From the NCBI RefSeq assembly GCF_001647275.1, contig NZ_LRMM01000010.1:43998-107997 (forward strand): a DNA stretch of 64,000 nt, read 5' to 3'. Origin of the DNA: Rufibacter ruber (GTDB lineage: Bacteria; Bacteroidota; Bacteroidia; Cytophagales; Hymenobacteraceae). Each line of letters starts with the position of its first letter. Within the stretch, counting starts at the first letter, position 1. Below are positions 18,392-27,675 of the stretch, piece by piece. A program made the translations under genes and the position numbers. The notes under the pieces are model-generated. The model saw only the letters and a list, made by a program, of their open reading frames with translations. It ran no database searches and had not been told where the DNA came from.

Positions 18392-19825
18392 ATGTTTTTA
18401 AAAGGAATTTACTGGGATTTTTTAGAAAAGGTCCTTAACCAGGGAATTGGTTTGATTGTTTCAATTATCCTGGCCCGCCTCCTGTCACCTGAAGACTTCG
18501 GTTTTCTGAGCATGGTCATGGTGATTGTAACCTTTGCAAATGCGTTTATGGACATGGGCTTTAGTACCGCTCTTGTGCAAAAGCAGGAAATCACGGAGGA
18601 GCAGTATTCCACAGTCTTCTACTTAAACCTAATGGTTGGCTTGCTGCTGTCTGTATTGATATTTGCAAGTTCAGGAATGGTTTCAGATTTCTATGGAGAG
18701 CCTTCCTTGGCTCCCTTGATTCAAGGAATCTCCCCGGTTTTTCTCCTCAATGCCTTTGCGTTAATACAGACCTCTAAACTCTTAAAAGCCATTGATTTAA
18801 AACCCCTGGCCATTTACAGGGGCATAGCAGTGGCTGTATCTGGGGCAATAGGCATTGCCATGGCTTACCTGGGGTATGGAGTATGGAGCCTGGTGGCACA
18901 AAGCCTGCTCAATACAATAATTTTCACGCTGCTTCTATGGCTTTTCTCCCCCTGGCAGCCAACATGGACTTTCAACCTTTCTTCTGTGCGGGAGTTATGG
19001 GCTTTCGGTTCAAAAATCTTTCTGCCCACGGTGCTTGAGAATATCTTTAGCCGTTTAGATGTCTTTATCATTGGAAAGATTTTTAATGCTTCGTCACTGG
19101 GGTATTATACACGGGCCCAATCCCTGAATAGCCTGGTGGTGCATTACAGTTCTGGGAGCATTACAAAAGTATTTTTCTCTGTAATTAGCAGGCATCAGCA
19201 TGATATAGGGAAAGTGGTCTCCGTTTATAAGAAATCCCTAGTAACGGTTTCCTTTTTAGCGTTTATCCTGTTAAGCATTTTATATGTTTCTGCAGACCAT
19301 ATCATTCTTCTCCTGTTCACCTCAAAATGGAGTCAGTCTATTGTCTATTTCAGAATTATGCTGTTAGGGGGGTTTGCTTACCCGTTAAGCTCTATCATGG
19401 TGAACCTTATCAGTGGCCGGGGAAATTCGTCAGCCTTTCTTAAACTAGACATGATAAAAAAATCAATTCTGCTTCTGGTTTTTATTATCGGGTTTCAGAT
19501 GGGTATTACTGCTTATCTGTACGGGATGGTCATCTTTTACTTTATTTCGGTTTTAGTGAATATGTTGTTTGTGAGCAGAGATATCAGTCTGTCTATGGGC
19601 ACACAGGCCAGAATGATAGTTCCTTATTTCCTGCTGGCGTTTATCTCTGGTTTTGCGGCAATGCAGATTAAAACGTACCTTTTGCTACCCAGAATCTTAT
19701 TGTTGGGGCTGGAGGCGTCTACCATCCTTTTTCTTTATATAGGGCTTAATTTGATTTTTAGAACGGAAGCGTCACTACTTATCAAAGAAAAATTTTCAAA
19801 TATTCTGAGCCAGAAAGGCAAGTAA
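18392..19825 (+). CDS. Polysaccharide flippase (Wzx/MOP superfamily)
   Basis: A 477-residue integral membrane protein with about twelve to fourteen hydrophobic segments. The N-terminus, with ILARLLSPEDFGFLSMV, is the standard start of lipopolysaccharide/exopolysaccharide flippases of the WzxC-like branch. Such proteins turn undecaprenyl-linked repeat units from the cytoplasmic to the periplasmic face. It opens the plus-strand polysaccharide gene set, followed by a methyltransferase 112 bases later. Base composition from here to about 31 kb looks noticeably more AT-rich than the flanking housekeeping genes, as is usual for polysaccharide loci. Confidence 0.9.
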   Translation: MFLKGIYWDFLEKVLNQGIGLIVSIILARLLSPEDFGFLSMVMVIVTFANAFMDMGFSTALVQKQEITEEQYSTVFYLNLMVGLLLSVLIFASSGMVSDFYGEPSLAPLIQGISPVFLLNAFALIQTSKLLKAIDLKPLAIYRGIAVAVSGAIGIAMAYLGYGVWSLVAQSLLNTIIFTLLLWLFSPWQPTWTFNLSSVRELWAFGSKIFLPTVLENIFSRLDVFIIGKIFNASSLGYYTRAQSLNSLVVHYSSGSITKVFFSVISRHQHDIGKVVSVYKKSLVTVSFLAFILLSILYVSADHIILLLFTSKWSQSIVYFRIMLLGGFAYPLSSIMVNLISGRGNSSAFLKLDMIKKSILLLVFIIGFQMGITAYLYGMVIFYFISVLVNMLFVSRDISLSMGTQARMIVPYFLLAFISGFAAMQIKTYLLLPRILLLGLEASTILFLYIGLNLIFRTEASLLIKEKFSNILSQKGK

Positions 19826-19937
19826 CCTTAAACTAATTTACCTTTACATTCAATATCCTTCACCATTTGCTTCTTGTTCAAGCATTTTTGAAGTTCATTA
19901 AAAGAACCCTCTCCTAACACTGACTCTCCCCGCTAAG

Positions 19938-20720
19938 ATGCTACAAAAGATAAAAAGCCTTGCTTATAGGGTTATAACAGGTGTTTTACCAGCCAGAAGA
20001 CAATGTATTGTTTGCAACAGTAAAATATTTTCATTTAAGGCTTTATCACCTCATTACGCCCAAAAGCTGAAGGAGTATGGGTGGCCTTATTCTTTTGATG
20101 ATTTTGAAACTCTCAATGTGCAGGAGTACCAATGCCCCCGGTGTGGTTGCTCAGACAGAGACAGGCTGTATGCGCTCTATATGAAGAAGGTAATTGACCC
20201 TCTGGTGCCTTACAGACTGCTGGATATTGCCCCCGCCCCGGCCTTAAGAAGCTTTATCAAATCCTTCCCTAACATCACGTATAGGTCGGCTGATCTTTAT
20301 ATGCATGACGTAGATGATCAGGTAGATCTTACTGATATGCATTTGTATGAAGACAGTAGCTTCCATGCGTTCATTTGCTCCCATGTTTTAGAACATGTGC
20401 CAGATGATCAAAAAGCAATGAAGGAACTATACCGGGTCCTGAAACCTGCGGGTTGGGGAATTGCCATGGTGCCTGTTCTCTTATCTATTGAACAAATTGA
20501 TGAAGAACCCACCCTTGAGTCTATACCTGAGAGGTGGCGACGCTTTGGACAGGATGACCATATTCGCCAGTTTTCTAAGAGTGGTTTCGTGGGCAGACTT
20601 AAAGGAGCTGGCTTCAAGGTTAGAGAATGGACGGTGAAGGATTTCACCCCAGAGGAGTTTATAAAAAATGGCATCAGCCCACGTTCTGTTCTGTACATAG
20701 TTTCCAAAGAAAATGATTAA
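19938..20720 (+). CDS. SAM-dependent methyltransferase with N-terminal Cys4 motif
   Basis: A 260-residue protein. Residues about 93-235 are a class I methyltransferase: LLDIAPAPALRSF is motif I, and HVLEHVPDDQKAMKELYRVLKPAG is the region after motif II typical of the methyltransferase-11 type. The N-terminal 75 residues carry CxxC pairs at C23/C26 and C66/C69 that could bind zinc. In this locus it probably methylates a sugar or a lipid-linked glycan. The stop overlaps the next gene by 8 bases, so the two are likely coupled. The acceptor is unknown. Confidence 0.8.
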   Translation: MLQKIKSLAYRVITGVLPARRQCIVCNSKIFSFKALSPHYAQKLKEYGWPYSFDDFETLNVQEYQCPRCGCSDRDRLYALYMKKVIDPLVPYRLLDIAPAPALRSFIKSFPNITYRSADLYMHDVDDQVDLTDMHLYEDSSFHAFICSHVLEHVPDDQKAMKELYRVLKPAGWGIAMVPVLLSIEQIDEEPTLESIPERWRRFGQDDHIRQFSKSGFVGRLKGAGFKVREWTVKDFTPEEFIKNGISPRSVLYIVSKEND

Positions 20721-21795
20721 TGTAACTAAACCGTTTCTGCCCCCTAAGGAAGAATATGACACCTATTTACAGGGCATCTGGAAAAGGGAATGGTTAACGA
20801 ACAATGGTCCGCTGGTCAATGAGTTGGAGCTAAGGCTAAAGGAATATTTTGAGGTACCTCATCTGTTCTATGTAAGCAACGGCACCATAGCCTTACAGAT
20901 AGCAATCAAAGCACTAGGGCTGACCGGGGAAGTCATCACCACCCCGTTCTCTTATGTTGCCACTACCAGTAGCATTGTTTGGGAAGGCTGCACCCCTGTC
21001 TTTGTTGACATTCACCCAGGCACGCTCAACATTAACCCTGCGCTTATAGAGGAGGCCATCACCCCCCGTACCACTGCCATTCTAGCCACGCATGTGTACG
21101 GGAACCCGTGTGATGCAGAAGCTATTGAAGCGGTGGCCGCAAAACACAACCTGCGCGTCATTTATGATGGAGCCCATGCTTTCGGTTCAAAAATAGGCAC
21201 GGGTTCCGTCTTCCACTTTGGTGATGTTTCAACGCTGAGTTTCCATGCCACTAAATTATTCCATACCATTGAAGGGGGCGCCATTGTCACCAAAGACCCT
21301 GAAACCGCAAAAAAAATAGCCTTCATGAGAAACTTTGGCCACAATGGGCCAGAAAAATTCTCCGGTATAGGCATCAACGGCAAGAACAGTGAGTTTCATG
21401 CCGCCATGGGGCTCTGTAATTTAAAATATGTTGATGAAATTCTTCAAAAAAGGAAAGAGCTGTCAGAGCGGTATGACCACATGCTTCGTAGGCTAAAGGT
21501 GCAACGCCCTTCTGTTCTTTCTAACCATACCGCAAACCATGCTTACTACCCTGTCATTTTTGAAGACGAACCAGCTTTGCTAAAGGCTATTGAGGCGTTA
21601 CATGGTGTCTATGTCTACCCTAGAAGATACTTCTACCCTTCTCTGGAGACACTGGAGTACATCACTACAGCTTATCCGGTGCAGACATCTGGCGATATCT
21701 CTAAACGGGTCCTTTGCCTGCCTTTGTACCATGAGCTTTCTGTTGAGGAAGTAGACATGATTTCAAGGGCCTTGTTAAGAGCCCAAAACTATTAG
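20713..21795 (+). CDS. DegT/DnrJ/EryC1/StrS family sugar aminotransferase
   Basis: PLP-dependent aminotransferase that aminates a nucleotide-linked keto-sugar. Among its 360 residues are SNGTIALQIA (phosphate-binding), YDGAHAFGSK with D152, and SFHATKLFHTIEGGA with K181 as the Schiff-base lysine. The FHATK form is that of the FdtB/VioA-like branch rather than the SFPTYK-type. It is followed 3 bases later by a PglD/NeuD-like acetyltransferase, so the pair is likely to make an N-acetylated amino sugar for the polysaccharide. The exact sugar cannot be determined. Confidence 0.92.
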   Translation: MINVTKPFLPPKEEYDTYLQGIWKREWLTNNGPLVNELELRLKEYFEVPHLFYVSNGTIALQIAIKALGLTGEVITTPFSYVATTSSIVWEGCTPVFVDIHPGTLNINPALIEEAITPRTTAILATHVYGNPCDAEAIEAVAAKHNLRVIYDGAHAFGSKIGTGSVFHFGDVSTLSFHATKLFHTIEGGAIVTKDPETAKKIAFMRNFGHNGPEKFSGIGINGKNSEFHAAMGLCNLKYVDEILQKRKELSERYDHMLRRLKVQRPSVLSNHTANHAYYPVIFEDEPALLKAIEALHGVYVYPRRYFYPSLETLEYITTAYPVQTSGDISKRVLCLPLYHELSVEEVDMISRALLRAQNY

Positions 21796-21798
21796 CCC

Positions 21799-22449
21799 AT
21801 GATCATTATTGGAGCCAACGGCCATGCAAAAGATCTGCTGCAGGTTCTAACAGCCAATGGCGAAACTTCTGGCTTGTCTTTTTTTGATGATGTGACCAGA
21901 GACCTTCCCCCGCAGCTTTACGGACGCTTCCCTATCCTTAGGTCTATAGACGAAGTAGGCCAGATTTTCAGGAATGACAATCGATTTGCGCTGGGGGTGG
22001 GCCAACCTAAGATTCGGTTCACCTTAGGTCAAAAATTCACAGAGTTAGGCGGTTCTTTGGTTTCTGTTATTGACCATAAGGCAGACATTGGCCAGTATGG
22101 GGTTTCCCTTGGCACGGGGTTGAATGTTATGTCAAAGGTTCTAGTCTCTAATAGTGTGCAGATTGGGGAGGGTTGCTTACTGAATGCTGGCGTGCAAGTG
22201 CACCATGATGTGGTGGTAGGGAAGTACACAGAACTGTCACCCGGTACTATAGTAAATGGCGGGGCAACCATAGGTGATTTCTCTTTTCTAGGGGCGGCTT
22301 CTACGGTGCTGCCCAAGGTGAAGATTGGTATAAATGTAGTAATAGGGGCTGGGGCGGTAGTTACCCGGGACATACCTGACCATTCGGTAGCGGTGGGGGT
22401 ACCAGCCCGGGTAATTAAAACGAATACTAGCGAATGGCTCCCAAGGTAA
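21799..22449 (+). CDS. NeuD/PglD-like sugar acetyltransferase
   Basis: A 216-residue protein of the sialic acid O-acetyltransferase NeuD/PglD family. An N-terminal Rossmann-like domain begins MIIIGANGHAKDLL, and from about residue 95 a left-handed beta-helix of hexapeptide repeats is visible (VQIGEGCLLNAGVQVHHDV, where the histidine pair is near the usual catalytic base). It ends GVPARVIK. It probably acetylates the 4- or 3-amino group installed by the preceding aminotransferase. Its end overlaps the next glycosyltransferase by 16 bases. Confidence 0.9.
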   Translation: MIIIGANGHAKDLLQVLTANGETSGLSFFDDVTRDLPPQLYGRFPILRSIDEVGQIFRNDNRFALGVGQPKIRFTLGQKFTELGGSLVSVIDHKADIGQYGVSLGTGLNVMSKVLVSNSVQIGEGCLLNAGVQVHHDVVVGKYTELSPGTIVNGGATIGDFSFLGAASTVLPKVKIGINVVIGAGAVVTRDIPDHSVAVGVPARVIKTNTSEWLPR

Positions 22450-23369
22450 GCGTCTGCATGATTGCCTACAACCATGCAGACTTTATAGTACAGGCAATTG
22501 AAGGGGTGCTCATGCAAAAAACAGATTTCCCGTTTGAGTTAATCATTGGGGAAGACTGCTCTACAGACGCGACCCGATCCATTATCAAAAAATATGGAGA
22601 AACTTTCCCGGAAAAAATAAGGCTTCTGCTTCCTGATACCAATGTAGGAATGATGAAAAATTTCCTCCAAACCCTTGATGCCTGCAAAGGAGAGTACATT
22701 GCCTTATGCGAAGGTGACGATTATTGGACGGACGAGCTAAAACTACAGAAGCAAGTAGACTTTTTAGATCAAAACCCTGATTTTTCTATCTCCTTCCACA
22801 GGGCAAGAATTGTTATGGAGCCCAGTGGCAACGAAGAGACCTCTAATTTAGACCAACCTCCTGTTTCTACCATAAAAGACCTCTTTAGAGAAAACTTCAT
22901 TTTCACAGCCACCTGCCTTTTCAGAAATCATCTGGTTGCGCCCTACCCAGCTTTTCTTTTAAAAGCTGCCATTGGTGACTGGCCGCTCCATATTTTAAAC
23001 GCTCATAAAGGTAAAATAGGCTTTTTGCCAGAGGTAATGGCGACGTATAGAGTGCATTCAGGGGGAGCCATCTCCACCGCTTATGCTTCTACCGCCAAGG
23101 TAAAAACCATGTTGACTAAGAATGTTGCCACCTTTCAGGCTCTGGATGCCTTCCTGAACTACAGTTACCATAAAAACATACAGCAGACAATATCAGGGTT
23201 TTATCTCCACTTAGTGAAGATAAACTTACAGGAGAAGAATAAAAAGGAAGCTGTCCAGAACAGTTACAAGGCCCTGCAAGCAAACTCCAGCATAAAAAGA
23301 TGGGCGGTATGGCTGTTTTTGACACTTGTGCCTGGCACACGTGTACCCCAAAAGTTCTTGAAAATTTAA
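22434..23369 (+). CDS. Family 2 glycosyltransferase
   Basis: Cytoplasmic GT-A fold glycosyltransferase of 311 residues. VSVCMIAYNHADFIVQAIEG opens the nucleotide-binding domain, ELIIGEDCSTDATR carries the first aspartate, and CEGDDYWTDELKLQKQ is the DxD-type metal/nucleotide site followed by the helix usual in this group. It overlaps the acetyltransferase gene by 16 bases. After it the gene string is interrupted by about one kilobase of repeats. Donor and acceptor are unknown. Confidence 0.9.
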   Translation: MAPKVSVCMIAYNHADFIVQAIEGVLMQKTDFPFELIIGEDCSTDATRSIIKKYGETFPEKIRLLLPDTNVGMMKNFLQTLDACKGEYIALCEGDDYWTDELKLQKQVDFLDQNPDFSISFHRARIVMEPSGNEETSNLDQPPVSTIKDLFRENFIFTATCLFRNHLVAPYPAFLLKAAIGDWPLHILNAHKGKIGFLPEVMATYRVHSGGAISTAYASTAKVKTMLTKNVATFQALDAFLNYSYHKNIQQTISGFYLHLVKINLQEKNKKEAVQNSYKALQANSSIKRWAVWLFLTLVPGTRVPQKFLKI

Positions 23370-23464
23370 ACAGTTGGGGAAAGATGAAAGTAAGTAAGCG
23401 AGCTGTTTAGAATTTTGAAACTGAAGGAAAAGGCGGCTATGTAAGTTATTCAACCTTCGTTGGT

Positions 23465-23506
23465 TTCTGTTTTTCGCTGTTTCTGTAAAACAAGCCCGAA
23501 ACAGAA
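23465..23506. repeat. Dispersed palindrome, copy 10
   Basis: Arms TTCTGTTTTTCG and CCCGAAACAGAA around CTGTTTCTGTAAAACA. Confidence 0.72.
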
Positions 23507-23652
23507 TCAGCATCTTTGCGAATGGACTCTCTTTCATAGTTCCAAGCCATTATGAGGTATTGCTCCCGATCATAGAAGCTTCGTTGAATTTTCTGTTTTT
23601 TTGCATTTAAAGTGTCTTGGCTGCGCAAGCGGTGTTGGCGGTGTTGGTGTCT

Positions 23653-23690
23653 ACGTTTTAGGCCCAGTTTCACAAAAACAGCCCTAGAAC
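23653..23690. repeat. Dispersed palindrome, copy 11
   Basis: Degenerate copy: ACGTTTTAGGCCCAG against CAGCCCTAGAAC. Confidence 0.6.
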
Positions 23691-23837
23691 AGAAGCTTCC
23701 TTTTTCTAAAAAAACTAGCAGACGCTTGCGCCAGGGAAAGAAAGAAAGAAAAATTCTGAACAGCTTCCTTTCCAAAAGGTATGGGAAGCAAAAATTTTTC
23801 TGGTATGCTTTTATTATTCTACACAGGAAGGCCCCGC

Positions 23838-23881
23838 TTCTGTTTTTGGCCTGTTTTCATAAAACTAGGCCAAAAACAGAA
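23838..23881. repeat. Dispersed palindrome, copy 12
   Basis: Well preserved arms TTCTGTTTTTGGCCTG and TAGGCCAAAAACAGAA around a TTTTCATAAAA centre. Confidence 0.85.
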
Positions 23882-24102
23882 ATAGTTTTTCTGAGGCCCC
23901 ATTTAGGAGAGTGTCACTCTCTACCAGGTTGGAGGCTTTCAGTTTTATAAAACTTGCTAACCGTGTAAGATTCTACTTTTCCAATCTCAACCTCTCTTTT
24001 TATTAACGTATTTTTGCTTTCATTCCTTTTCTTTCATCAGAGCTTCTATTTTTGGGGCTTACATCAAGAATAGAAGTATCTTCTAAATCTAAGATTGCTT
24101 TA

Positions 24103-24265
24103 AGAGCATGTTTAAATTTGTCTTTTGCGCTGCAAACGGGTATCAAAAGAACCTGACTTTGCCTTTTTCTCGCACCATAGCGGGGCGTATGCTGCTCAAA
24201 AAAGGCTATAAAAGAACCTTGAGCTCCCCGTTTTCGCTTGCAAAATCAAATTTTAAACAAGCGCT
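24103..24265. repeat. MITE-like element with AGAGCATGTT ends, copy B
   Basis: Left end AGAGCATGTTTAAATTTG and right end CAAATTTTAAACAAGCGCT are inverted repeats of each other with few mismatches. The left end is shared with copy A at 14644. The 163-base element has no evident coding role. Confidence 0.65.
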
Positions 24266-24413
24266 AAAAGTAAAAGGAAGGCACAATGATGTGTGGTAAT
24301 AGAAGACATTCTTGCCTCCAAACATATAAGTTAAAAAAAGAACTTTACTCTGATTGAGTTAGAATAACTTAAAATTTCTTTCCTACAGAGAATCTACCAT
24401 TCAGACCAAAAGC

Positions 24414-25352
24414 ATGACTACCCCTCTCGTTTCCATAGCTATGGCCACCTATAATGGTGAAAAGTTCTTGGAGGAGCAGCTTGCTTCTATTTTTAACCAG
24501 ACGCACCCAAATCTGGAGGTGGTGGTCTGTGATGACATTTCTACAGACAGAACCATAGATATCCTTCAGCAGTACGCACTCACGCACAACTTAAAATATA
24601 CAGTGAACAGGGAACGGCTGGGGGTGGTACAGAACTTTTCAAATGCAATCAGTATGGCCAGCGGTGACTATGTGGCGCTGGCCGATCAGGATGACGTGTG
24701 GCTTCCCACTAAAATTGAAAACTCTCTTCAAAAACTGCTGCTGCTAGAAAGGCAAAGCTCCCCTTTGACACCGGCCCTTGTCTTTACTGATCTGCAGGTG
24801 GTAGATGAACAGTTGCAGCCCCTCTACCCCTCTTACTGGGAGTTTATGAAGCTTAATCCTTCTAATTGGTATTTAAATAGAATTTTGGTAGAAAACGTCA
24901 TGACGGGTTGCACAGCCCTTATGAATAAACCGCTGCTTGAAATAGCACTCCCTATCCCTAACCAGGCGCTCATGCATGATACATGGCTTCTTCTAACGGC
25001 TGCCAGTTTTGGGAAAGTGTCCTTTTTACAAGAGCGAACAGTGCTGTACAGACAACACCCCCAGAATGTAGTAGGTGCCCGGCAAAGTAGCCTGAAAAAT
25101 AAATTCCAGAGCGCTTTAAGTAAAATCACCCGGAACAACTTTTCCCTTTTAGGTGCTGAAATTGAACAAGCAGCGGTTTTTTATAACAGGTACTCTTCAA
25201 AACTCAACTACTTCCCTGAGAAAAAAAATGTGCTTAAAGCGTTTATCTCCCTGCAGAAGGTAAACTTCTTCAGGAGAAAATTTCTAATTTTGAAGTTCTC
25301 CTTTTTTGGAAGCTCTTTCAAAAAAGCACTTAATGTGCTGGCAAGGGCATAA
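24414..25352 (+). CDS. Family 2 glycosyltransferase
   Basis: A 312-residue GT-A glycosyltransferase. VSIAMATYNGEKFLEEQL begins the nucleotide-binding half, VVVCDDISTDRTIDIL and VALADQDDVWLPTKIE give the two acidic sites; the ADQDDVW form is that of rhamnosyltransferase-like members. Residue L200-region PIPNQALMHDTW is the usual acceptor-side segment. It starts after the repeat-filled gap and its stop lies 28 bases before the next glycosyltransferase's start. Confidence 0.9.
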   Translation: MTTPLVSIAMATYNGEKFLEEQLASIFNQTHPNLEVVVCDDISTDRTIDILQQYALTHNLKYTVNRERLGVVQNFSNAISMASGDYVALADQDDVWLPTKIENSLQKLLLLERQSSPLTPALVFTDLQVVDEQLQPLYPSYWEFMKLNPSNWYLNRILVENVMTGCTALMNKPLLEIALPIPNQALMHDTWLLLTAASFGKVSFLQERTVLYRQHPQNVVGARQSSLKNKFQSALSKITRNNFSLLGAEIEQAAVFYNRYSSKLNYFPEKKNVLKAFISLQKVNFFRRKFLILKFSFFGSSFKKALNVLARA

Positions 25353-25380
25353 TATTACATTAACAGAGCAAAACTCAGGT

Positions 25381-26367
25381 ATGTCTTTTCTGCCCCAGAT
25401 TTATACTGTCCTCGTGAATTATAAAGGATGGGAAGACACCCTTGAATGTTTGGAGAGCCTGTTAAAGCTAGACTACCCTCACAACAAGATTATGGTAGTT
25501 GACAATGCATCTCCTGATAACTCCTTTCAGCATCTTATAAATTGGGCCGGTTCTTACTTTAAAAATGAACCCTCTGCCTTTGCAGTGCTTACCTGTAAGC
25601 AAGTGCTCGAGGTTGACACTGTTGCTTTGGAAGCAACAACAAAGCTGTTTTTCTACCAGTCAGATCAAAATGCAGGATTTGCCGCAGGCAATAATATAGG
25701 GATCAGATTTGCCTTACAACAAAACAGCGCTGACTTTCTTTGGTTATTGAATAATGACACGGTTGTAGACAAGAACTGCCTATCTGAGTTGGTGAAAGAA
25801 GCGTTATCAGTTGAAAGTAAAAAGAAGAAGGTGGGCATCTGGGGATCAAAAATCCTGTACTACCATGCCCCTGACACCATTCAGGCCTTAGGAGGCAAAC
25901 TTTCATTGAGAACCTTTACCTCCAGCCATATTGCAGAAGGTCTAAAGGAGGCTGAAATACCAGAACGAATCCAAGCCCCAGATTATATTGTGGGTGCCTC
26001 AATGTTTGTAAGCAAGACTTTCATTGAGCAGGTTGGCTTACTGGATGAGAGCTACTTCTTATACTTTGAAGAACTGGATTGGGCTGAGAGGGGAAGGCGC
26101 AAAGGCTTTACACTTGGTTTTGCCCGGCAGAGTAAGGTGTTCCATAAAGAAGGACGTTCTATTGGCTCCAGTTCTTCAGGAAAGAAAAAAAGTGAGTTAG
26201 CTGACTACCACGGCATCAGAAGCAAAATCATCTTCTTTAAGAAATTTTATCCGGAACGCCGCCTGCAGCTGTTCTTTCTCTTAATGGCCTCTGTTGTTTT
26301 GAGATTGGCCAGGTTTCAGTTCTCAAGGGCAATGACCACGCTACGCCTAATGTTAACATCTAGATAA
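25381..26367 (+). CDS. Family 2 glycosyltransferase (rhamnosyltransferase-like)
   Basis: A 328-residue GT2 with VLVNYKGWEDTLECLESLL, VVDNASPDNS and WLLNNDTVVDKNCLSEL, the arrangement of WbbL-type rhamnosyltransferases. SYFLYFEELDWAERGRRKG is the conserved acidic segment toward the C-terminus. The frame is open 25 codons upstream into the previous gene, but ATG 25381 gives the normal family start. Only 3 bases separate it from the following polymerase/ligase gene. Confidence 0.9.
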   Translation: MSFLPQIYTVLVNYKGWEDTLECLESLLKLDYPHNKIMVVDNASPDNSFQHLINWAGSYFKNEPSAFAVLTCKQVLEVDTVALEATTKLFFYQSDQNAGFAAGNNIGIRFALQQNSADFLWLLNNDTVVDKNCLSELVKEALSVESKKKKVGIWGSKILYYHAPDTIQALGGKLSLRTFTSSHIAEGLKEAEIPERIQAPDYIVGASMFVSKTFIEQVGLLDESYFLYFEELDWAERGRRKGFTLGFARQSKVFHKEGRSIGSSSSGKKKSELADYHGIRSKIIFFKKFYPERRLQLFFLLMASVVLRLARFQFSRAMTTLRLMLTSR

Positions 26368-26370
26368 AGG

Positions 26371-27675
26371 ATGGCCCCCAGCTATAAAATATCTGCTTCC
26401 AGTTGGTTGGTAACACTGCTGTTGCTGGTGCTTCTGTTTAGTGGTTTTATCACCAATTTCCTCTCTTTTACAGAGATAAGCTTAAGTACAATTGTATTTG
26501 ATCTTCTGATTTTCCTTTTACTACTCCATACTGGCTTAACCCTTTATGAGCTGACCCTACAAGCGGGGAAAATGAACATCTCGTATGTTTTCTTTGCAGC
26601 ATTTTGGTTTTTCCTGTTCGTTCTCACCTTGATTAAAACCATTACATTAGATGTGAACCCGCTTCTGGAAAGGCTTTTTGGAATAAGAAACAACCTCGTA
26701 TATGCTGCCAGCATACTGTATGTCCCGCTTCTTTTCAAAAAAGAACGGCAGATAGGCAGGAGCATCAGACTCTTATATCTGGCAGGCGTACTGCTTTGTT
26801 TGTTTGCGATTTTCCAGTTTATTTTCTCTTTCAAACTTCCTATTAGCTTACTGGTACTTAGAGGGGAAGTGACCTTTAGTTTTGTAGAATTTTCTATAGT
26901 CAGGCCTACCGCTTTATTGGGCAACACCATTATTTTCGCCAGCTTCACCATTATCCTGTTTTGTATTCTACTACCTAAATACCTCTACCAGAAAAGAAAG
27001 ATAGATCTGTTTTATATAGGAATTACATTACTGGCCAATGTATTGACCTATACCCGCGCCGCCTTATTTGGAGCCATTTTGTCAGGAGCCATCATCTATG
27101 TTCTGTGTTATGGCCGGTTTACCTTGAATTACCTTATCAAGTTGATACTGGGCTTTTCTCTTTTGGTCCTGGCCCTGGTTGGCATTGGCAATTTTTTTAA
27201 GGATTCTTTTTTGGTCAGAAGGGTGACGGGGGTGGAAGAAGGCACCATAGGTTCTACAGATGAGCATTTCAGGCAGATTTTTAATTCTATAGATTACCTC
27301 AAAGAGCACGTTGTAGCAGGCGCTGGAATAGGTACGCAAGGGCAGAGTGGTGATCCGGAGAAGAAAATTGTCACAGATGGCTACTGGTTTCAGTTGTTTC
27401 TGGAGAATGGCCTGCCATTAGGGTCTCTCTATTTTCTCTTTTTCGTGATCAGCGTTGCCTACTCCCTGCTGCTTTTCTTTAGGTATGAAGACCAACGGCT
27501 AAAGCAGCTTTGCCTGACTTTTATTGGACTCTCAGCTTACTTCTTTGCTGCCAGCCTACTGAATTCTGCCTTGAGCAGTAGAGTAAATTTCTTTTTGTAC
27601 TGGTTGCTGTTTAGCTTTCTGTTAGCTCAGCAGATCATTGTTAAAAATAATACAAATGCCCTCCATCGTAATTGA
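26371..27675 (+). CDS. O-antigen polymerase/ligase family membrane protein
   Basis: A 434-residue protein with ten or more membrane segments and the O-antigen ligase/polymerase layout: many helices, a large periplasmic loop before the last helices (about 290-345, with HVVAGAGIGTQGQSG), and short C-terminal tail. Such proteins either polymerise repeat units (Wzy) or attach glycan to an acceptor (WaaL). A second protein of the same class lies at 29939, so one may polymerise and one ligate; sequence alone does not say which. Its end overlaps the next gene by 20 bases. Confidence 0.85.
   Translation: MAPSYKISASSWLVTLLLLVLLFSGFITNFLSFTEISLSTIVFDLLIFLLLLHTGLTLYELTLQAGKMNISYVFFAAFWFFLFVLTLIKTITLDVNPLLERLFGIRNNLVYAASILYVPLLFKKERQIGRSIRLLYLAGVLLCLFAIFQFIFSFKLPISLLVLRGEVTFSFVEFSIVRPTALLGNTIIFASFTIILFCILLPKYLYQKRKIDLFYIGITLLANVLTYTRAALFGAILSGAIIYVLCYGRFTLNYLIKLILGFSLLVLALVGIGNFFKDSFLVRRVTGVEEGTIGSTDEHFRQIFNSIDYLKEHVVAGAGIGTQGQSGDPEKKIVTDGYWFQLFLENGLPLGSLYFLFFVISVAYSLLLFFRYEDQRLKQLCLTFIGLSAYFFAASLLNSALSSRVNFFLYWLLFSFLLAQQIIVKNNTNALHRN

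Larger units (their letters stand above)
23370..24413. other. One-kilobase repeat-filled gap inside the polysaccharide locus
   Basis: Between two glycosyltransferase genes that are otherwise in a tight series lies 1044 bases with no credible gene. It holds three family palindromes, a more degenerate copy near 24042-24076 (CTTCTATTTTT / AGAATAGAAG), and the larger AGAGCATG element. ORFs here are made of repeat sequence. Confidence 0.65.

Noticed and set aside
23612..23950. A 112-codon plus-strand frame in the polysaccharide locus
   Set aside because: Made of two palindrome copies and basic low-complexity residues.
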